From Budorcas taxicolor (lineage: Eukaryota; Chordata; Mammalia; Artiodactyla; Bovidae): 64,000 nt of DNA. The DNA lies in NCBI RefSeq assembly GCF_023091745.1, contig NC_068910.1:135487170-135551169 (forward strand), in the 5' to 3' direction. The notes below the pieces were generated by a model. The model saw nothing but the letters and a program-made list of their open reading frames with translations. It was not told where the DNA came from and did not search any database. Position numbers and translations under genes: made by a program. This document shows, piece after piece, positions 44,773-56,176 of this stretch (positions are counted from its first letter, which is position 1; every line of letters begins with the position of its first letter).

Positions 44773-44834
44773 ACTCAGGTGCCCTGCATTGGGAACATGG
44801 AGTCTTAGCCACTGGACCACCAGATAAGTCCCTC
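44773..44834 (-). mobile_element. CHR-type SINE fragment
   Basis: GAGTCTTAGCCACTGGACCA CCAG plus the adjacent GCATTGGGAACATGG only. Confidence 0.65.
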
Positions 44835-44839
44835 TAGGA

Positions 44840-45770
44840 GTCTGTTTAAAGCCATTCACAGGTCCTCCAAGTACCGCAGAGTGCAGATTTGGCTCCTGGG
44901 ATTTAGTTTGCAGACTTCTGTGCTGGGGGACTTTCAGCTGAGGCTTCTGGTATGTTCAACAAGCTTCCTTCCTCTGGTAGGTCCTGAATTCTGTTCTGTC
45001 TCATCTGCAGTGTGAGCCTGATGACTCCTCTCTGCTTTTCAAAGGTTTTCAGCCTTTTAGCCTCTGCTCTTAAACAGTTTCAAAACTGTAGTTATCTTGA
45101 TGAGAAAGTGTAACTTGTGTTTGATGACGATGACCTTCAAGTCTCTAAAGACTCCAGCTTCATGAGCTGGCCAAGAGTTCTGCCAGTAGAGCAGACCTGT
45201 TCACCAGAAGTCCTCATTCTCACTCTGCATTCAGAATAGGCACAAGCTACAAGTGGAAGAAGGGTTGCAAACATCAGTTCACCTCTCAGGTCTCCCCTCT
45301 CTGGAATCTTAGCCCCTTAGTCCTCATTGTTTCAGTCGCTTTCTGATGTTTTTAAGTAGAACATTGCATACTTTTATCTGGCTCTTCTCATTGTCTTCAG
45401 CAAGACGGCAGGTCTACAGCACTGCTACCTGAAAAGCATAAGCTTTGCTTCTCAGATAATTTAAAAATAGTACATTCCAGCTAAATATATTCATTCACAA
45501 TGGTATTTGCGAAAACTCAGTTACTTTTCACGTTGAAAACTCTTCCTAAATTATGATTCTTAGAATTTAAAGGAAAAAAGAACTGTCTAGAGTGGTATAG
45601 GCTTAGATGCATAAATAGCCTTAATCTTATAATATTTAAGTTTTGAGTAGATGATACATTCAACATGATTGAAAATTCAAAAAGTAGAAAAACATCTAAA
45701 CTCAATCTTCCACTTCTGTCTCCCAGCCACCCAGTTTCTTTCCCTGCTGGCAATACTGTTTTTCTCTCTT
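44840..45770. other. Unassigned intergenic sequence
   Basis: No gene recognised. 45640-45770 may be an old repeat. Confidence 0.3.
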
Positions 45771-46737
45771 CAGTCAGTTCAGTCACTCAGTCCTGTCTGA
45801 TTCTTTGCAACCCCACGAACCGCAGCACACCAGGCCTCCCTGTCCATCACCAACTCCCGGAGTTCACTCAGACTCACGTCCATTGAGTCAGTGATGCCAT
45901 CCAACCATCTCATCCTCTGTCGTCCCCTTCTCCTCCTGCCCTCAATCTTTCCCAGCATCAGGGACTTTTCCAATGAGTCAACTCTTCGCATGAGGTGGCC
46001 AAAGTATTGGTTTCAGCTTCAACATCAGTCCTTCCAATGAACACCCAGGACTGATCTCCTTTAGGATGGACTGGTTGGATCTCCTTGCAATCCAAGAGAC
46101 TCTCAAGAGTTTTCTCCAACACCACAGTTCAAAAGCATCAAATCTTCGGCGCTCAGCTTTCTTTGCAGTCCAACTCTCACATCCATACATGACCACTGGA
46201 AAAACCATAGCCTTGACTAGATGGACCTTTTGTTGGCAAAGTAATGTCTCTGCTTTGTAATATGCTGTCATAACTTTCCTTCCAAGGAGTAAGTGTCTTT
46301 TAATTTCATGGCTGCAGTCACCATCTGCAGTGATTCTGGAGCCCAGAAAAATAAGTCAGCCACTGTTTCCCCATCTATCTGCCATTCAGTGATGGGATCG
46401 AATGCCATGATCTTCGTTTTCTGAATGTTGAGCTTTAAGCCAACTTTTTCACTCTCCTCTTTCACTTTCATCAAGAAGCTCTTTAGTTCCTCTTCACTTT
46501 CTGCCATAAGGGTGGCGTCATCTGCATATCTGAGGTTATTGATATTTCTCCCAGCAATCTTGATTCCAGCTTGTGCTTCATCCAGCCCAGCGTTTCTCAC
46601 GATGTACTCTGCATATAAGTTAAATAAGTAGGGTGACAATATACAGCCTTGACGTACTCCTTTTCCAATTTGGAACCAGTCTGTTGTTCCATGTCCATTT
46701 CTAACTGTTGCTTCCTGACCTGCATACAGGTTTCTCA
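45771..46737 (-). mobile_element. BovB 3' fragment
   Basis: Minus-strand BovB. The RT palm (GVRQGCILSPYLFNLYAEY, NNLRYADDATLMAESEEEL) reads in one frame and the C-terminal part (VHLVKAMVFPVVMYGCESW) in another. It is 5'-truncated at the sequence encoding RNLYAGQ, next to an older L1 remnant. Confidence 0.92.
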
Positions 46738-46744
46738 ATTCTCT

Positions 46745-47030
46745 TCTTTGGATAAATAGTTGCATACTATTCTACACTTGTATTTTTTGTTTACTCTATA
46801 TCTTATAGTGCTTTTAATAACAGTAAAGTGGGTTTTTTTGTTTAACTGCTGTATAGTATTCCATTTTACCATCATTTATTGTCTCTTGATATGCTTAAGG
46901 TTGTTTCTAACTTGTTATTATAAACAATACCATACAAAAATCTTTTGTGCATGCCATTATACATATGTGTGAAAACAGTAAGAAATTACTAGAGGTAAAC
47001 TGCCAAGGTTACCTCTTCAGGGCTTTAAAA
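46745..47030 (-). mobile_element. Old L1 3' remnant
   Basis: CTGCTGTATAGTATTCCATT and GGTTGTTTCTAACTTGTTAT are antisense L1 text. The BovB at 45771-46737 abuts it. Confidence 0.6.
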
Positions 47031-47813
47031 TATTCTATTCATATCAAGCAACATATAAGAGTGCCTATTTCCCTACAGTTTTGCCAAGACTGGAAAAAAA
47101 AAAACAACCTATAGACAGATAAAAACAAAACCAAAAAAGCACCTTTATCTTTACTAATGAAGGATAGAAAAACATATGAGCATTGGTATAAGTGATATTA
47201 TGCATCTTTTCACACATTCAAGAGCCATTTGTATTTCCTTTCCTGAGAACTGTTTCTTGGGAACATAAACTTTTCTAATTTTTCTTTTGAGTTGTTAGTC
47301 TTTTTCTTAATGTACTGGCAGACACTTTATAAAAAGAAATTAGCTTTTTGTGGTGAACTGTATCTACTTTTTCCCTAGTCTTCCATGTCTTCCAGTTTTC
47401 CTTTATGGTAGTTTTTACACATAACTTATTTTCATGTTTTAATTTTTAACTGTAATAAAACATATAGTCCATTTAAATTTTTAATAATTATTTTAATTTT
47501 CAGATTTTCAGCCTCTGCACAGTTCTAGCACTCCTTGAGAAATTAAACACTCTCATATCCCTTCCACAAAAATGGAAGGAAAAGTATCAATACATTCTAA
47601 TGACACAAAATATTTACTAGTTTCTCACAAAGATGCATACATGGTAGGAGTATCAGAAAGACTAAGAAGTTAAAATTTGTGTTAAAACCAATTTTAGTCA
47701 GGAAGACTTTTCACAGACAAATAAGTGGTTATATATGTAAATCCTAAATACATTATACTATTTTTCTCCCTTTTTGGTCATGGACTATTCCAGGAAGATT
47801 TAACTGCATAACT
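47031..47813. other. Unassigned, downstream of RNF168
   Basis: AT-rich. It could still be RNF168 3'UTR if the polyadenylation site is further left than assumed. Nothing else seen. Confidence 0.35.
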
Positions 47814-49243
47814 TTTATTTGAGGAATCCCTAAAATGTAAAGCAAAATTGGTCTTAAAAAATATTGGTTTGATGAAAAGATTTTAGTCTACTTTAGAAAA
47901 ATTTGGTTAGTTTCTAAGTACACTTCATTTCAGTACAATCATTACTCAGGAGACAATCATTTTTGAGAAAGGGCAAACTAAATTTTAAGTTAGCATCAGG
48001 ATTCTACCCATAATTAATCAATATTGAAGGAGATGCCATCAGTGTGCAGATTACAGAATTTTGGTTACAAAATTTGGAGGAAAAAAAAAATCAATGTCCA
48101 AAAGCACTGATAAATTTAAACTACAATTATTAACTCTAGGACATTTTATTATGTCATTACCTTAATAGAATGGTTAACTAGACATCCATCAGAAATGCTG
48201 TTAAACCTGTTATTCGCTCAAAGTTGTTCATACTACTGAAACAGATCTCTAAGTTAAATTTCATAAAATGAAATTGCTGCCTTCCTTTTTAACTTTTGGG
48301 GGTAAGATAGGGCTAAACCCAAGTATCATACTTTCTATTTTTGTCCATAAACACAAATAAGTCAGTATGATAACCTAAGGAAATAAACACATGGTTAGTC
48401 AGGTTCTACAATATAGGATACTGTGACATAACTTTCCATTTTTTCCTCTGGAAAAGTAGATTAGATAGTATGGTGTGTAAAACTATAAAATCTAAATGTT
48501 TCTTGTGTCATTCAGCAAAGAAAGGATGAGGAAGAACACTCTGCCAGACTACACCTGCTACTCCATTCTAGATCCAGCTGTCTGATCATCCCACACTGTT
48601 CATCTACCCCTCTAGCCTCATCCCAAAACAAGCTCCTCTGTATCAACGGTCTAGTTTTCTTTGTCAACTAAGTACTAATTTTCCAGAAAACCCCGATTTT
48701 TCTGATTTAACACTGACCCCAACCCATTTTAAGTCAAAGAAAATATTATAATACTTAATTAAAGCAGAGATGGAAATTAGTGTTATGGAAGATGTATGTC
48801 AAGTGCTCTGCAAATATATGGGAAAGCTGCAAGAAAACAGCTTTTAAACCCTGCCTGGATCCCTTAGCTACTTGGTACTAATGTTGCTTTAATTACTAGT
48901 CAGGACAAAAAGGGGCTCAAAGGCCATAAAATATGCATTTTGGGGGTAATGCACGGAACTGAAGATTTCCTGGGAGTTGGCAAATGCAATTTTATATCCG
49001 TAAAGGCTGTCAACCTATACTTAGTACATCAGTTATTTGAAAAAGGGAGTGGGACTCTTGCTTACAACTGAGTCTGGCAGAAACACATTTGAATATTTCT
49101 CCTTTGCAATCACATGCTCCTTTAGTTAGAGACAATGAGTGTGTCCACAGAGCAGAGATAATGAAAAATTTATAAAGAACCTATGAGAGAAAGCTTTACA
49201 ACTCAACCTTACTGGATTATAAAATACTCTTCTTACTCAAGCA
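47814..49243 (-). other. RNF168: Probable RNF168 3'UTR
   Basis: Downstream of the TAA at 49244 there is about 1.4 kb of AT-rich sequence free of any repeat I can recognise, in contrast with the repeat-packed DNA to its left. That is typical of a retained 3'UTR. Minus-strand AATAAA hexamers occur at 48150-48145 and 47819-47814. Neither has an obvious GT-rich downstream element. The true end could be at either site or further left. Confidence 0.4.
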
Positions 49244-50203
49244 TTACTTTGTGAATCTCTGAAACATCTGAAAAATACTTTTCTGTGACTTACTAGGCTG
49301 TAGGGAATGAGCAGTTTTAGGTACATTACAATTATCTCTAGTAGAATTTGCTATTTTTCTTCCATTAACTGAACATTTCAACTGGATCTTAAAAGAAGGT
49401 TCCCGATGGTTTTCATTTTTTGAGTCAGTCTGAGGTTTTGGCTGCTCTAGCTCAGTTTGTCTTTTGGAGTTTCTGTCTCTGGAATTCTTTCTCTGTCCAT
49501 TTAGTACTTTGTCTGGAGGGGAGGACACAGTCCGTAACTGATATCCATCTGGGGATCCTTTTTGCCGGTCTGGCCTTATTTGCTCTTGATCCACCTCTTC
49601 CTGAAGTTGTAATGCTAATAACCTGTCCTGCTTTTCTTGCTTATGTCTCTCATAAAGTAGATGTTCCAAATCTATCAGTTTTTGGGTCAAGCTGATTTCT
49701 GTTTCCTCTTGGTCTGAGGAGGCTTTGGGGAACGTTTTCTTTCTTTTTGCAGAAAAGCATGGCTCTCTGATTGCTTCAGACAAAGGTTCTAGGTTTCTTC
49801 TTTTGGAGGTACCTTTACTGATCGGTAGGTGGGACTCTTCATTTTCTGTCCCAACCGTGTTGTTTCTAAGGAACTGTGTCGTATCTGTTACAGTACACTC
49901 ACTCTCTGTTTCACCACGTGCCTCAGTGGCAGCATCTCCAGAGTAGGGAACTCTGGCTTTAGGTTCCTCGAGACTTATGACACATAACCCTTTTTCACGA
50001 CTGCTTGGTCCTGTTTCAACTTTTCCTTCAAGGCACCATTCTCCACCACTGGTACATAACTGAGGCATAGGTGACTCCACTGAAGATTTTGCACCTTGTT
50101 CCTGAACTGCAAGATATATTTGAGGAGAAAGTGTTGGCATATCTTCTTCAACATCTGTGTCTTGCCATGTAGGGCTCTTCACATCACTGTTGTCGTCAAT
50201 TTT
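49244..50203 (-). CDS. RNF168: RNF168 last coding exon (exon 6): MIU2, LRM2 and C-terminus
   Basis: The minus strand has an acceptor TTTTCTACAG|AAAATTGAC with the exon starting at 50203. It then has 319 codons to TAA at 49246-49244. The start is phase 0. The acidic N-terminal half (SPTWQDTDVEEDMPTLSPQ) is followed by a basic patch AKRKKTFPK. Next comes the MIU2 ubiquitin-binding helix (QDRLLALQLQEEV) and directly after it the LRM2 targeting motif RQKGSPDGYQLR. This MIU2-LRM2 pair (UDM2) directs RNF168 to H2A K13/K15-ubiquitylated nucleosomes at DNA breaks. The C-terminal third, known in human for PALB2 interaction, ends in SQKSIFQMFQRFTK. Identity to human RNF168 is high in MIU2-LRM2 and at the very C-terminus and low in the middle, as expected for this disordered protein. 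Length fits the human total of 571 residues once the off-window RING exon is added. Confidence 0.97.
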   Translation of the reverse strand, partial: KIDDNSDVKSPTWQDTDVEEDMPTLSPQIYLAVQEQGAKSSVESPMPQLCTSGGEWCLEGKVETGPSSREKGLCVISLEEPKARVPYSGDAATEARGETESECTVTDTTQFLRNNTVGTENEESHLPISKGTSKRRNLEPLSEAIREPCFSAKRKKTFPKASSDQEETEISLTQKLIDLEHLLYERHKQEKQDRLLALQLQEEVDQEQIRPDRQKGSPDGYQLRTVSSPPDKVLNGQRKNSRDRNSKRQTELEQPKPQTDSKNENHREPSFKIQLKCSVNGRKIANSTRDNCNVPKTAHSLQPSKSQKSIFQMFQRFTK

Positions 50204-50477
50204 CTGTAGAAAACAGAAGAAGACTGAATGAACCAAGGGAAACTATCAAGTCATAACATATAAGTCTTATTACACTGACACCAAAACTGAGTTGTCACTA
50301 TATACTATAATTACCTGATTATTACTACTAAGATATATTAGTTTTTAATAGTATTTTTATTCTGTGTGCCAACTTAAGGTATTTCTTCATTTTCACTCCC
50401 ATGAAACCCACAAGCCAGTTTTATATATGGCCAGCAGCTGGCACCATGACTTGACCTTTCATCTTTTAAACTTCCTC

Positions 50478-51212
50478 CAACCCAGGGACTTTTAATACCT
50501 TTTTGTGTCACAAACCCTCTTCCTTTTGGCATTTCTGTGAAGCTGACAGACCTCTTCTGAGAATAATATTTTAAAACATAAAAATAAATACATAGGGATA
50601 AATTTCTATTGCAACATAATTATTAAAATCTTATGATATAATAATGCATATCATTAATACATTAAATAATAAGATCTAGTAACAAGTCTAATAATTTGTA
50701 ACACTGAAGGAGGGATGAATATAAATGATTCAAGAGATCTACAACAAATGTAATATGTTATTGGTGACAAAGACACAGGTACTGTTGACAGTATTATGGT
50801 TTGCTGCTTATATTCATGACTATGTTGCTAAGTCATTTCAGTCGTGTCCAACTCTGTGCGACCCCACAGACGGCAGCCCACCAGGCTCCCCTGTCCCTGG
50901 GATTCTCCAGGCAAGAATACTGGAGTGGGTTGCCATTTCCTTCTCCAGTGCATGAAAGTGAAAAGTGAAAGTGAAGTTGCTCAGTCGTGTCCGACTCAGC
51001 GATCCCATGGACCGCAGACTACCAGGGTTCTCCGTCCATGGGATCTTCCAAGCAAGAGTACTGGAGTGGGCTGCCATTGCCTTCTCCGATTCATGACTAT
51101 AGGAAACACTAAAATGAGAGGTCAGGTGGAAGATAAATCTTTTCTTCTATCCAGGTTCATATTTACTCTATGGATTCTACCCACAGACCTTAGGTTAAGA
51201 ACCCTTGCTTTA
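50478..51212. mobile_element. Eroded DNA transposon relic with a SINE inside
   Basis: Left end CCAGGGACTTTTAATACC and right end, read on the minus strand, CAAGGGTTCTTAACCT look like diverged terminal inverted repeats of a hAT-type element. A Bov-A2 SINE lies between. Interior sequence is too degraded to name the family. Confidence 0.4.
50824..51088 (-). mobile_element. Bov-A2 dimeric SINE with target duplication
   Basis: Two Bov-A monomers in minus orientation separated by the GTGAAAAGTGAAAGTGAAG linker. ATTCATGACTAT flanks both sides (50812-50823 and 51089-51100), so insertion boundaries are exact. It lies in an RNF168 intron, in sense with the gene. Confidence 0.92.
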
Positions 51213-51589
51213 GCCAGTATAATTCTTCTCACTTACAGGTCTTGGGTAAATTAAGATCTAGGATTAGTTTTGACCATGGGAAAGCCTTAAGAAAGGCTTC
51301 AATGAGAATTTGCTTCAAGACAAAAGTTATTTATTGTTTAAGATCTTAACTCTGTTCTTTTACCTACTTTGCTTTGCATTTATTGTTCCTCATAACATGT
51401 CTTGTGAACCAATGTAGTCTGGGTTGGACAAATTCTAAGCTGCCTACCATGTTTTGCTGTGAGTATTAATATCAGGATACAGAGAAAAAAAATCCCAGCC
51501 TTCAATGCCTCCTTCCATCATCGTTAGCCCCAGCATAAGCCAGACTATCTGGACTTGAATTTCCCTCTATTACCTCTACTTAAGAGACT

Positions 51590-51780
51590 CTTTATGGCTC
51601 AGCTGGTAAAGAATCTGCCTGAAATGTGGGAGGCTTGGGTTAGATCCCTGGGTTGGGAAGATTCTCTGGAGAAGGGAATGGCTGCCCACTCCAGTATTCT
51701 GGCCTGGAGAATTCCATGGATTTGTACAGTGTATGGGGTCACAAGGAGTTGGACATGGCTGAGTGACTCTTACTTTCACA
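51590..51780 (+). mobile_element. Bov-tA SINE
   Basis: Plus-strand Bov-tA (GGCTCAGCTGGTAAAGAATC ... GGAGTTGGACATGGCTGAGT), diverged, in an RNF168 intron in antisense orientation. Confidence 0.85.
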
Positions 51781-51930
51781 GGACTCTGAGCAATTCTCTA
51801 GCCTCTGCATGCCTCGGTTTTCTCAAATATAATTGGACACAAGGATACCTTACAGAATTGGTGGTTGTGATGAAGATTAAAGAAAATACATACATTTTTG
51901 GGCACCTAAATGTCCATTAAGTGTTAGGTA
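51780..51930 (+). repeat. MIR remnant
   Basis: Resembles the MIR core and 3' region (CAATTCTCTAGCCTCTGCAT, CCTCGGTTTTCTCAAATATA), strongly diverged. Confidence 0.45.
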
Positions 51931-52504
51931 CTATAAAACCACTGACCTGAATTGAAAAAAATTTATGAACCTATTAATAAAACTTTGGTTAACAAAACTT
52001 TTATGTAGGCATTGATCTTGGTGTCAGCTCATTTTTTCTAGTGCTATTTTCCTGGAAATATGATAGAGGTGGAATGTCACTTGTGTCACTAGGCCTCATA
52101 GCTTATGATAAAAATGACCCTTAGTGTTGAACTGCATTTGTACTAGGAGACCTAGGAGGGGTCTTTAACCCCCTACAGGAAGCCAAGGTTCAGGGCTTTG
52201 GTAAACGACTTAGAACTCTTTGACTGGCTGTGTTCCTTACCAGGACCTCTGGAAGCTACACCCATGAGTCGTTACAGTAAATAATTGACTCTTATGGGGC
52301 ATGGGACTTCTAAATCTTCATGGTGACCGCACTCCTCTGCATGGTCTCACTTCCAGGCCATCACTTAGGAGCTCTGCAGTGAGGATTCTTGCTGAACAGA
52401 TATGCCTGATGCTGCCCTACTAGCACGCTTTATTTCCCATTCTGTTATCTTTTAAGTGAAGCTGGTACCAGGGGTAGCCTATTTAGTTTTGTGAGTCTGA
52501 TGAT

Positions 52505-52735
52505 CTAGGTTAGGGATCTACACATTTTGCCCATGGACAAAATCCAACCTGGTGTCTGTTCTTGTAAACAGTTTTACTGGAACAAAAACAAGCTCATTTG
52601 TTTACATTTTATTCTGGATGCTTCCACGTGAAAACAAATCACTGAATAGTTGTGACTGAGACCACCTGGGCTACAAAGCCTAAAATATTTACTATCTGGC
52701 TTTTTAGAGAAAAAAATCTGCTGACTCCTAGCTTA
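52505..52735 (+). mobile_element. hAT-like DNA transposon relic
   Basis: The body (AACAGTTTTACTGGAACAAA, TGTTTACATTTTATTCTGGA, AAGCCTAAAATATTTACTAT) matches a common ancient mammalian non-autonomous DNA transposon that I recognise but cannot name with certainty. Ends are eroded. Confidence 0.65.
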
Positions 52736-52874
52736 GGTGAGACTAAGATGATTAAGAAGGTGTATTCCATTTACTACAGTGACTTTTTTTTAAAAAAGTA
52801 GGAAACTGTAAGTATTAATGATCTATAGCATTAATAAACTTGCCAAGCCAAGAATATCTTTAGCATCCACAAAC

Positions 52875-52956
52875 CTTAGACATGGAGTTTTTTCTGTCTT
52901 CCTGTACAACTTCAGACTGTGATGCTGACCCAAGTTGAGATTTAGGTGACAAATAC
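52875..52956 (-). CDS. RNF168: RNF168 exon 5
   Basis: An 82-nt exon: acceptor TTTTTTCTAAAG| then 1 nt completing a lysine codon plus 27 codons reading YLSPKSQLGSASQSEVV through to NSMSK, ending AAG|GTTTGTGG. The peptide matches the human YLTPKSQFGSASHSEVVQE segment of the linker between UDM1 and UDM2. The frame joins exon 4 (phase 2) and exon 6 (phase 0) exactly. It is a serine-rich, presumably disordered and phosphorylatable linker with no domain. The donor GTTTGT is weaker than the others in this gene. Confidence 0.93.
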
Positions 52957-54682
52957 CTTTAGAAAAAAGAGTTCGAAGTTAATTACACTTCAATAAAATA
53001 TATATATATATATATTAAAAAGTTGGCCAAATTTGAATGCTTTGAAACACAAGGGGCATGTATCCAATGAAATAAAGCCAGATTAGCTATTTATGCTTAA
53101 AGTTGTCTCACTTGCTACTTGGCTGATTTCTCAGAAAAAGTGCTATTTTATCTCCCTGTCTCAGGTATTCTGGTCTAGCTCTGGAACAAAACTTAAAAGT
53201 CCGAGTATTGATATTTTAGTGAAAAACAGGAGAAAAGGAAGCAAAAGTCAAATTTAAATTATTCCTTAATTCTCAAAAGAATCTAAATAGGTAGGTCCTG
53301 GCATCAAAACAACCTAAGACTGTACAGTCTTTCCAAAAGTAACGGAAATGACACTTTAAATTAGGAGAAAGAATATGTTAGTTTCTTTTTATGTCAGAAA
53401 TTCTACATGTTTTATCTCTGAAAAATGGTCCATGATCATATTCTTTACCATTTTGGTATAGAAATTTTATTACATACAAATTTATATCAACTATCTGCTT
53501 AGAGACATGAGATTTATCAGTATGTTAGCATAAGAGCATGTCTCTATCTAAGCATCAGTTTATTCTTGTATTTGTGATACATTTTTGTTTATATATTTCA
53601 AAGTATATATTTAGATTCATGAAGATTTATGACAATTATATCCTTTATGTATGTGCATGCTAAGTTGCTTCTCAAACTGATGTCCAACTCTTTGCGACCC
53701 TATGGACTATAGCCTGTCAGGCTCCTGTGTCCAAAGGATTCTCCAGGCAAGAATACTCAAGTGGGTTGCCATTTCCTTCTCCAGGGGATCTTCCTGACCC
53801 AAGGATCAAGCCTGTCCCTTTTTATGTCTCCTGCATTGGCTGGCGGGTTCTTCTACCAACAGCACCACCTGGGAAGCCCCCTATATCCTTTATGCTGAAT
53901 AATATTATATCAATTTGAAATATCCCTGCTTTTCTCTTTTAATGGCTTTTCTCTTGATTTCTACTTTACATAATATCAGCATTAACAATATTGAGGCTAC
54001 ATGTCTGCTTTTTCTCTTAATAGCAACCACCTCTTTTAACATTGCCCTCTCCCTATAAATCTTCATCTCCCTGTCTCAAATTTCCACTATCTCAAATCCT
54101 AAATTTCTATGAATTTTGGAAGGGGGTAAATCAGTTGCACATATTTATCTAGTTGAACCAAAAGCCCTTACATGTTTTTGAAGTCTAGATTGTAGTTGAT
54201 AAACTTCTTCGACTATGAATTACTATGGGAAAACTTATCAACTTGTCTTGCTGCTAAGAGGGGCACAGTGGGGCAACTAAATTCACTCTACTGTTGACTA
54301 CCTGACTCATGTTTTTTGTACAGTAGGGAAGAAATGTAATATATAAACTGGGAAAAACAGAGTGGGGTAAGATCTAGATGCCAAACTGTAAACTCTTTCA
54401 ATGAAGATGACCTTATATTGGACTACTTTTTTTTTCATTTGAATCCAAACCAAGAGAAGAAGGAATCCAACAGATTGATTTTAAGAAAATGGTACCAACA
54501 TGGAAATCCTGAGCAGTCAAGATAAAAAAAAGTTTCACATTTCTCTTCATGTTAGCCAGGAATGTAAGCTATGTGAGCATCTCTCTTATTTTCATTTTAT
54601 ATTAATGTCAGACAATCTAGAGGGTTTTCATGCAGAGCTGATGGACCAAAGTTTGATACAGCAGTGTTCTATATTCACTTAC
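52957..54682 (-). other. RNF168: RNF168 intron between exons 4 and 5
   Basis: A 1726-bp AT-rich intron. It contains a short (TA)n tract near 52998-53016 and one Bov-tA SINE (53650-53881) with a clear target-site duplication. The rest (53020-53640, 53895-54680) shows nothing I can assign. Confidence 0.85.
53650..53881 (-). mobile_element. Bov-tA SINE with target duplication
   Basis: Minus-strand Bov-tA flanked by TATATCCTTTATG at 53637-53649 and 53882-53894. It is diverged internally and lies in an RNF168 intron in sense orientation. Confidence 0.92.
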
Positions 54683-54804
54683 TTCTGAATATCTCCAGTG
54701 TTTGTTTGTTTGTTCTTACTTTTCTTTTGTGATTTGGTTGTGACTGGATCAGATTTTCTAGAATTCAAAGGCGAAGCCAAAACACTTTCCTCACAGAAAT
54801 TGTT
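54683..54804 (-). CDS. RNF168: RNF168 exon 4
   Basis: A 122-nt exon starting NNFCEESVLASPLNSRKSD, continuing through a lysine-rich stretch (KSQKKSKNK) to TGDIQ and two bases of a lysine codon. It is bounded by CATCGAAG| and |GTAAGTG. Both the NNFCE and SPLNSRKSDPVT stretches match human RNF168 just after MIU1. The basic KKSKNK cluster may contribute to nuclear localisation. Start phase 0, end phase 2, so skipping this exon would break the frame. The acceptor has a modest pyrimidine tract. Confidence 0.94.
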
Positions 54805-55464
54805 CTTCGATGACAGAAAAAGCATAAAACAATTTTAAAATAAAATAAGCTATTAATTAACTCAGAATCCACAATAGAATTTTTCAGGAATTATGCTCAT
54901 TATGCTTAAATTCTATATATCCTGTGAAATAATACTGGCCATGCAAAAATTAGTATAAACAAGATTAATAAATTTATCTAAGTTGGTCTAAATTGCATTA
55001 TTACCCCACGTTAGATAAACAAAAAGCATGATGATACTAATCTCATTAACTGATCATTTTTTAATTTTTCTAATGAATAATTTCATATATTTATAACTAC
55101 TTTAACCTATAGGGGAAAATTGAAAAAGCTGGGGCTATACCTGGAATAAAAGTTATTTTATGAAAAATAATTTAATTTGGGAATTTAAGGGCATACCAAT
55201 AAATAAGCATGAATATTTACTTCCTATCTCATGACAGACCCATAAGTTTCCTACTATGTCATTTGAAAAATTAACATACTTGGTGGTGGTTGACATTTGG
55301 CCTTGCACCAACAAACTTTTATTCCAAAATATCAATAGATTTGCTCTTATAATCCCATGTGAAAACAAGAATTAGAACAATAATTCTTGAAAGACAAAGT
55401 TGACCCCAGGGTTTCCTCTTTGATATATTTTCTTTCCTGTCCCATTTGTTATTCTATTGGTCTT

Positions 55465-55578
55465 TTTTGTGGCCTTGCTGCTCAGCTAGCAGGATCTTAG
55501 TTCCCCAATCAAGGATTGAATCCAGGGCTATGGCAGTGAAAGTGCTGAGTTATAACCATTGAACTGCCAGGGAAGTTC
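55465..55578 (-). mobile_element. CHR-type tRNA-Glu SINE
   Basis: Minus-strand SINE with recognisable B box (GGATTGAATCC) and A box region (CCATTGAACTGCCAGGGAAG). Confidence 0.85.
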
Positions 55579-56059
55579 CATGGTCTATGTCTTTTACTTA
55601 ATTTCTCAACTGTGTAAAGTTCTGAAGCTATTCCACTTAAATTTTAAAAGGAAATATAATTTTAAAAAGGGTGTACATTCTAAAACTCAGTTATATTATG
55701 AATGGCAAGCCTCTCAAAAAATGGGGGAAAAAAATCAATTCTGGATATACTTCACTTTGGTAAGTATATTTTAAGATATCTGTTGTTTGAAAGCAGAAGA
55801 ATTGTTTTTAGAGGCTCTCAAACCTGCACACACACCCCCAGAGGGGAGTGGTATTCCCTAAATCCCATCCCCAGAGATTTTGTATTTTAAAAGAACTTAA
55901 AGTGATTCTGCTAGGTCCTTTCAAATCACTGGGTCTCACTGTATCCTTTGGTCTTACAGTGTTCTATCATCCTTCCCTTAATTCACTGTCCCCTAGGCAG
56001 TAATTTTTAACCATGGCGAGATAACAAAATCCAGGTTTAATATGTTATGTAAGAATTTA

Positions 56060-56176
56060 GGGACTTCCCTTGTGGTCCAGTGTTTAAGACTCCGTGCTTC
56101 CATGCAGGGGGCATGGGTTCAATCCCTGATTGGGTAACTAAGATCCTACAAGCCGCGCAGCACGGACAAAAAAGAA
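56060..56176 (+). mobile_element. CHR-type tRNA-Glu SINE
   Basis: Plus strand, GGGACTTCCCTTGTGGTCCA through GGTTCAATCCCTGATTGGG to an A-rich end. Confidence 0.88.

Larger units (their letters stand above)
50204..52874 (-). other. RNF168: RNF168 intron between exons 5 and 6
   Basis: A 2671-bp intron with GT-AG ends. It contains an eroded hAT-like DNA transposon split by a Bov-A2 SINE, a Bov-tA SINE (about 51590-51780), a MIR remnant (51780-51930), a second DNA transposon relic (52505-52735) and otherwise unassigned AT-rich sequence (51100-51580, 51940-52500). No hidden coding exon was seen. Confidence 0.85.

Noticed and set aside
50204..50236. Upstream extension of the RNF168 exon 6 frame (MVHSVFFCFLQ)
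   Set aside because: This is intronic: the TTTTCTACAG acceptor puts the exon start at 50203, in phase with exon 5.
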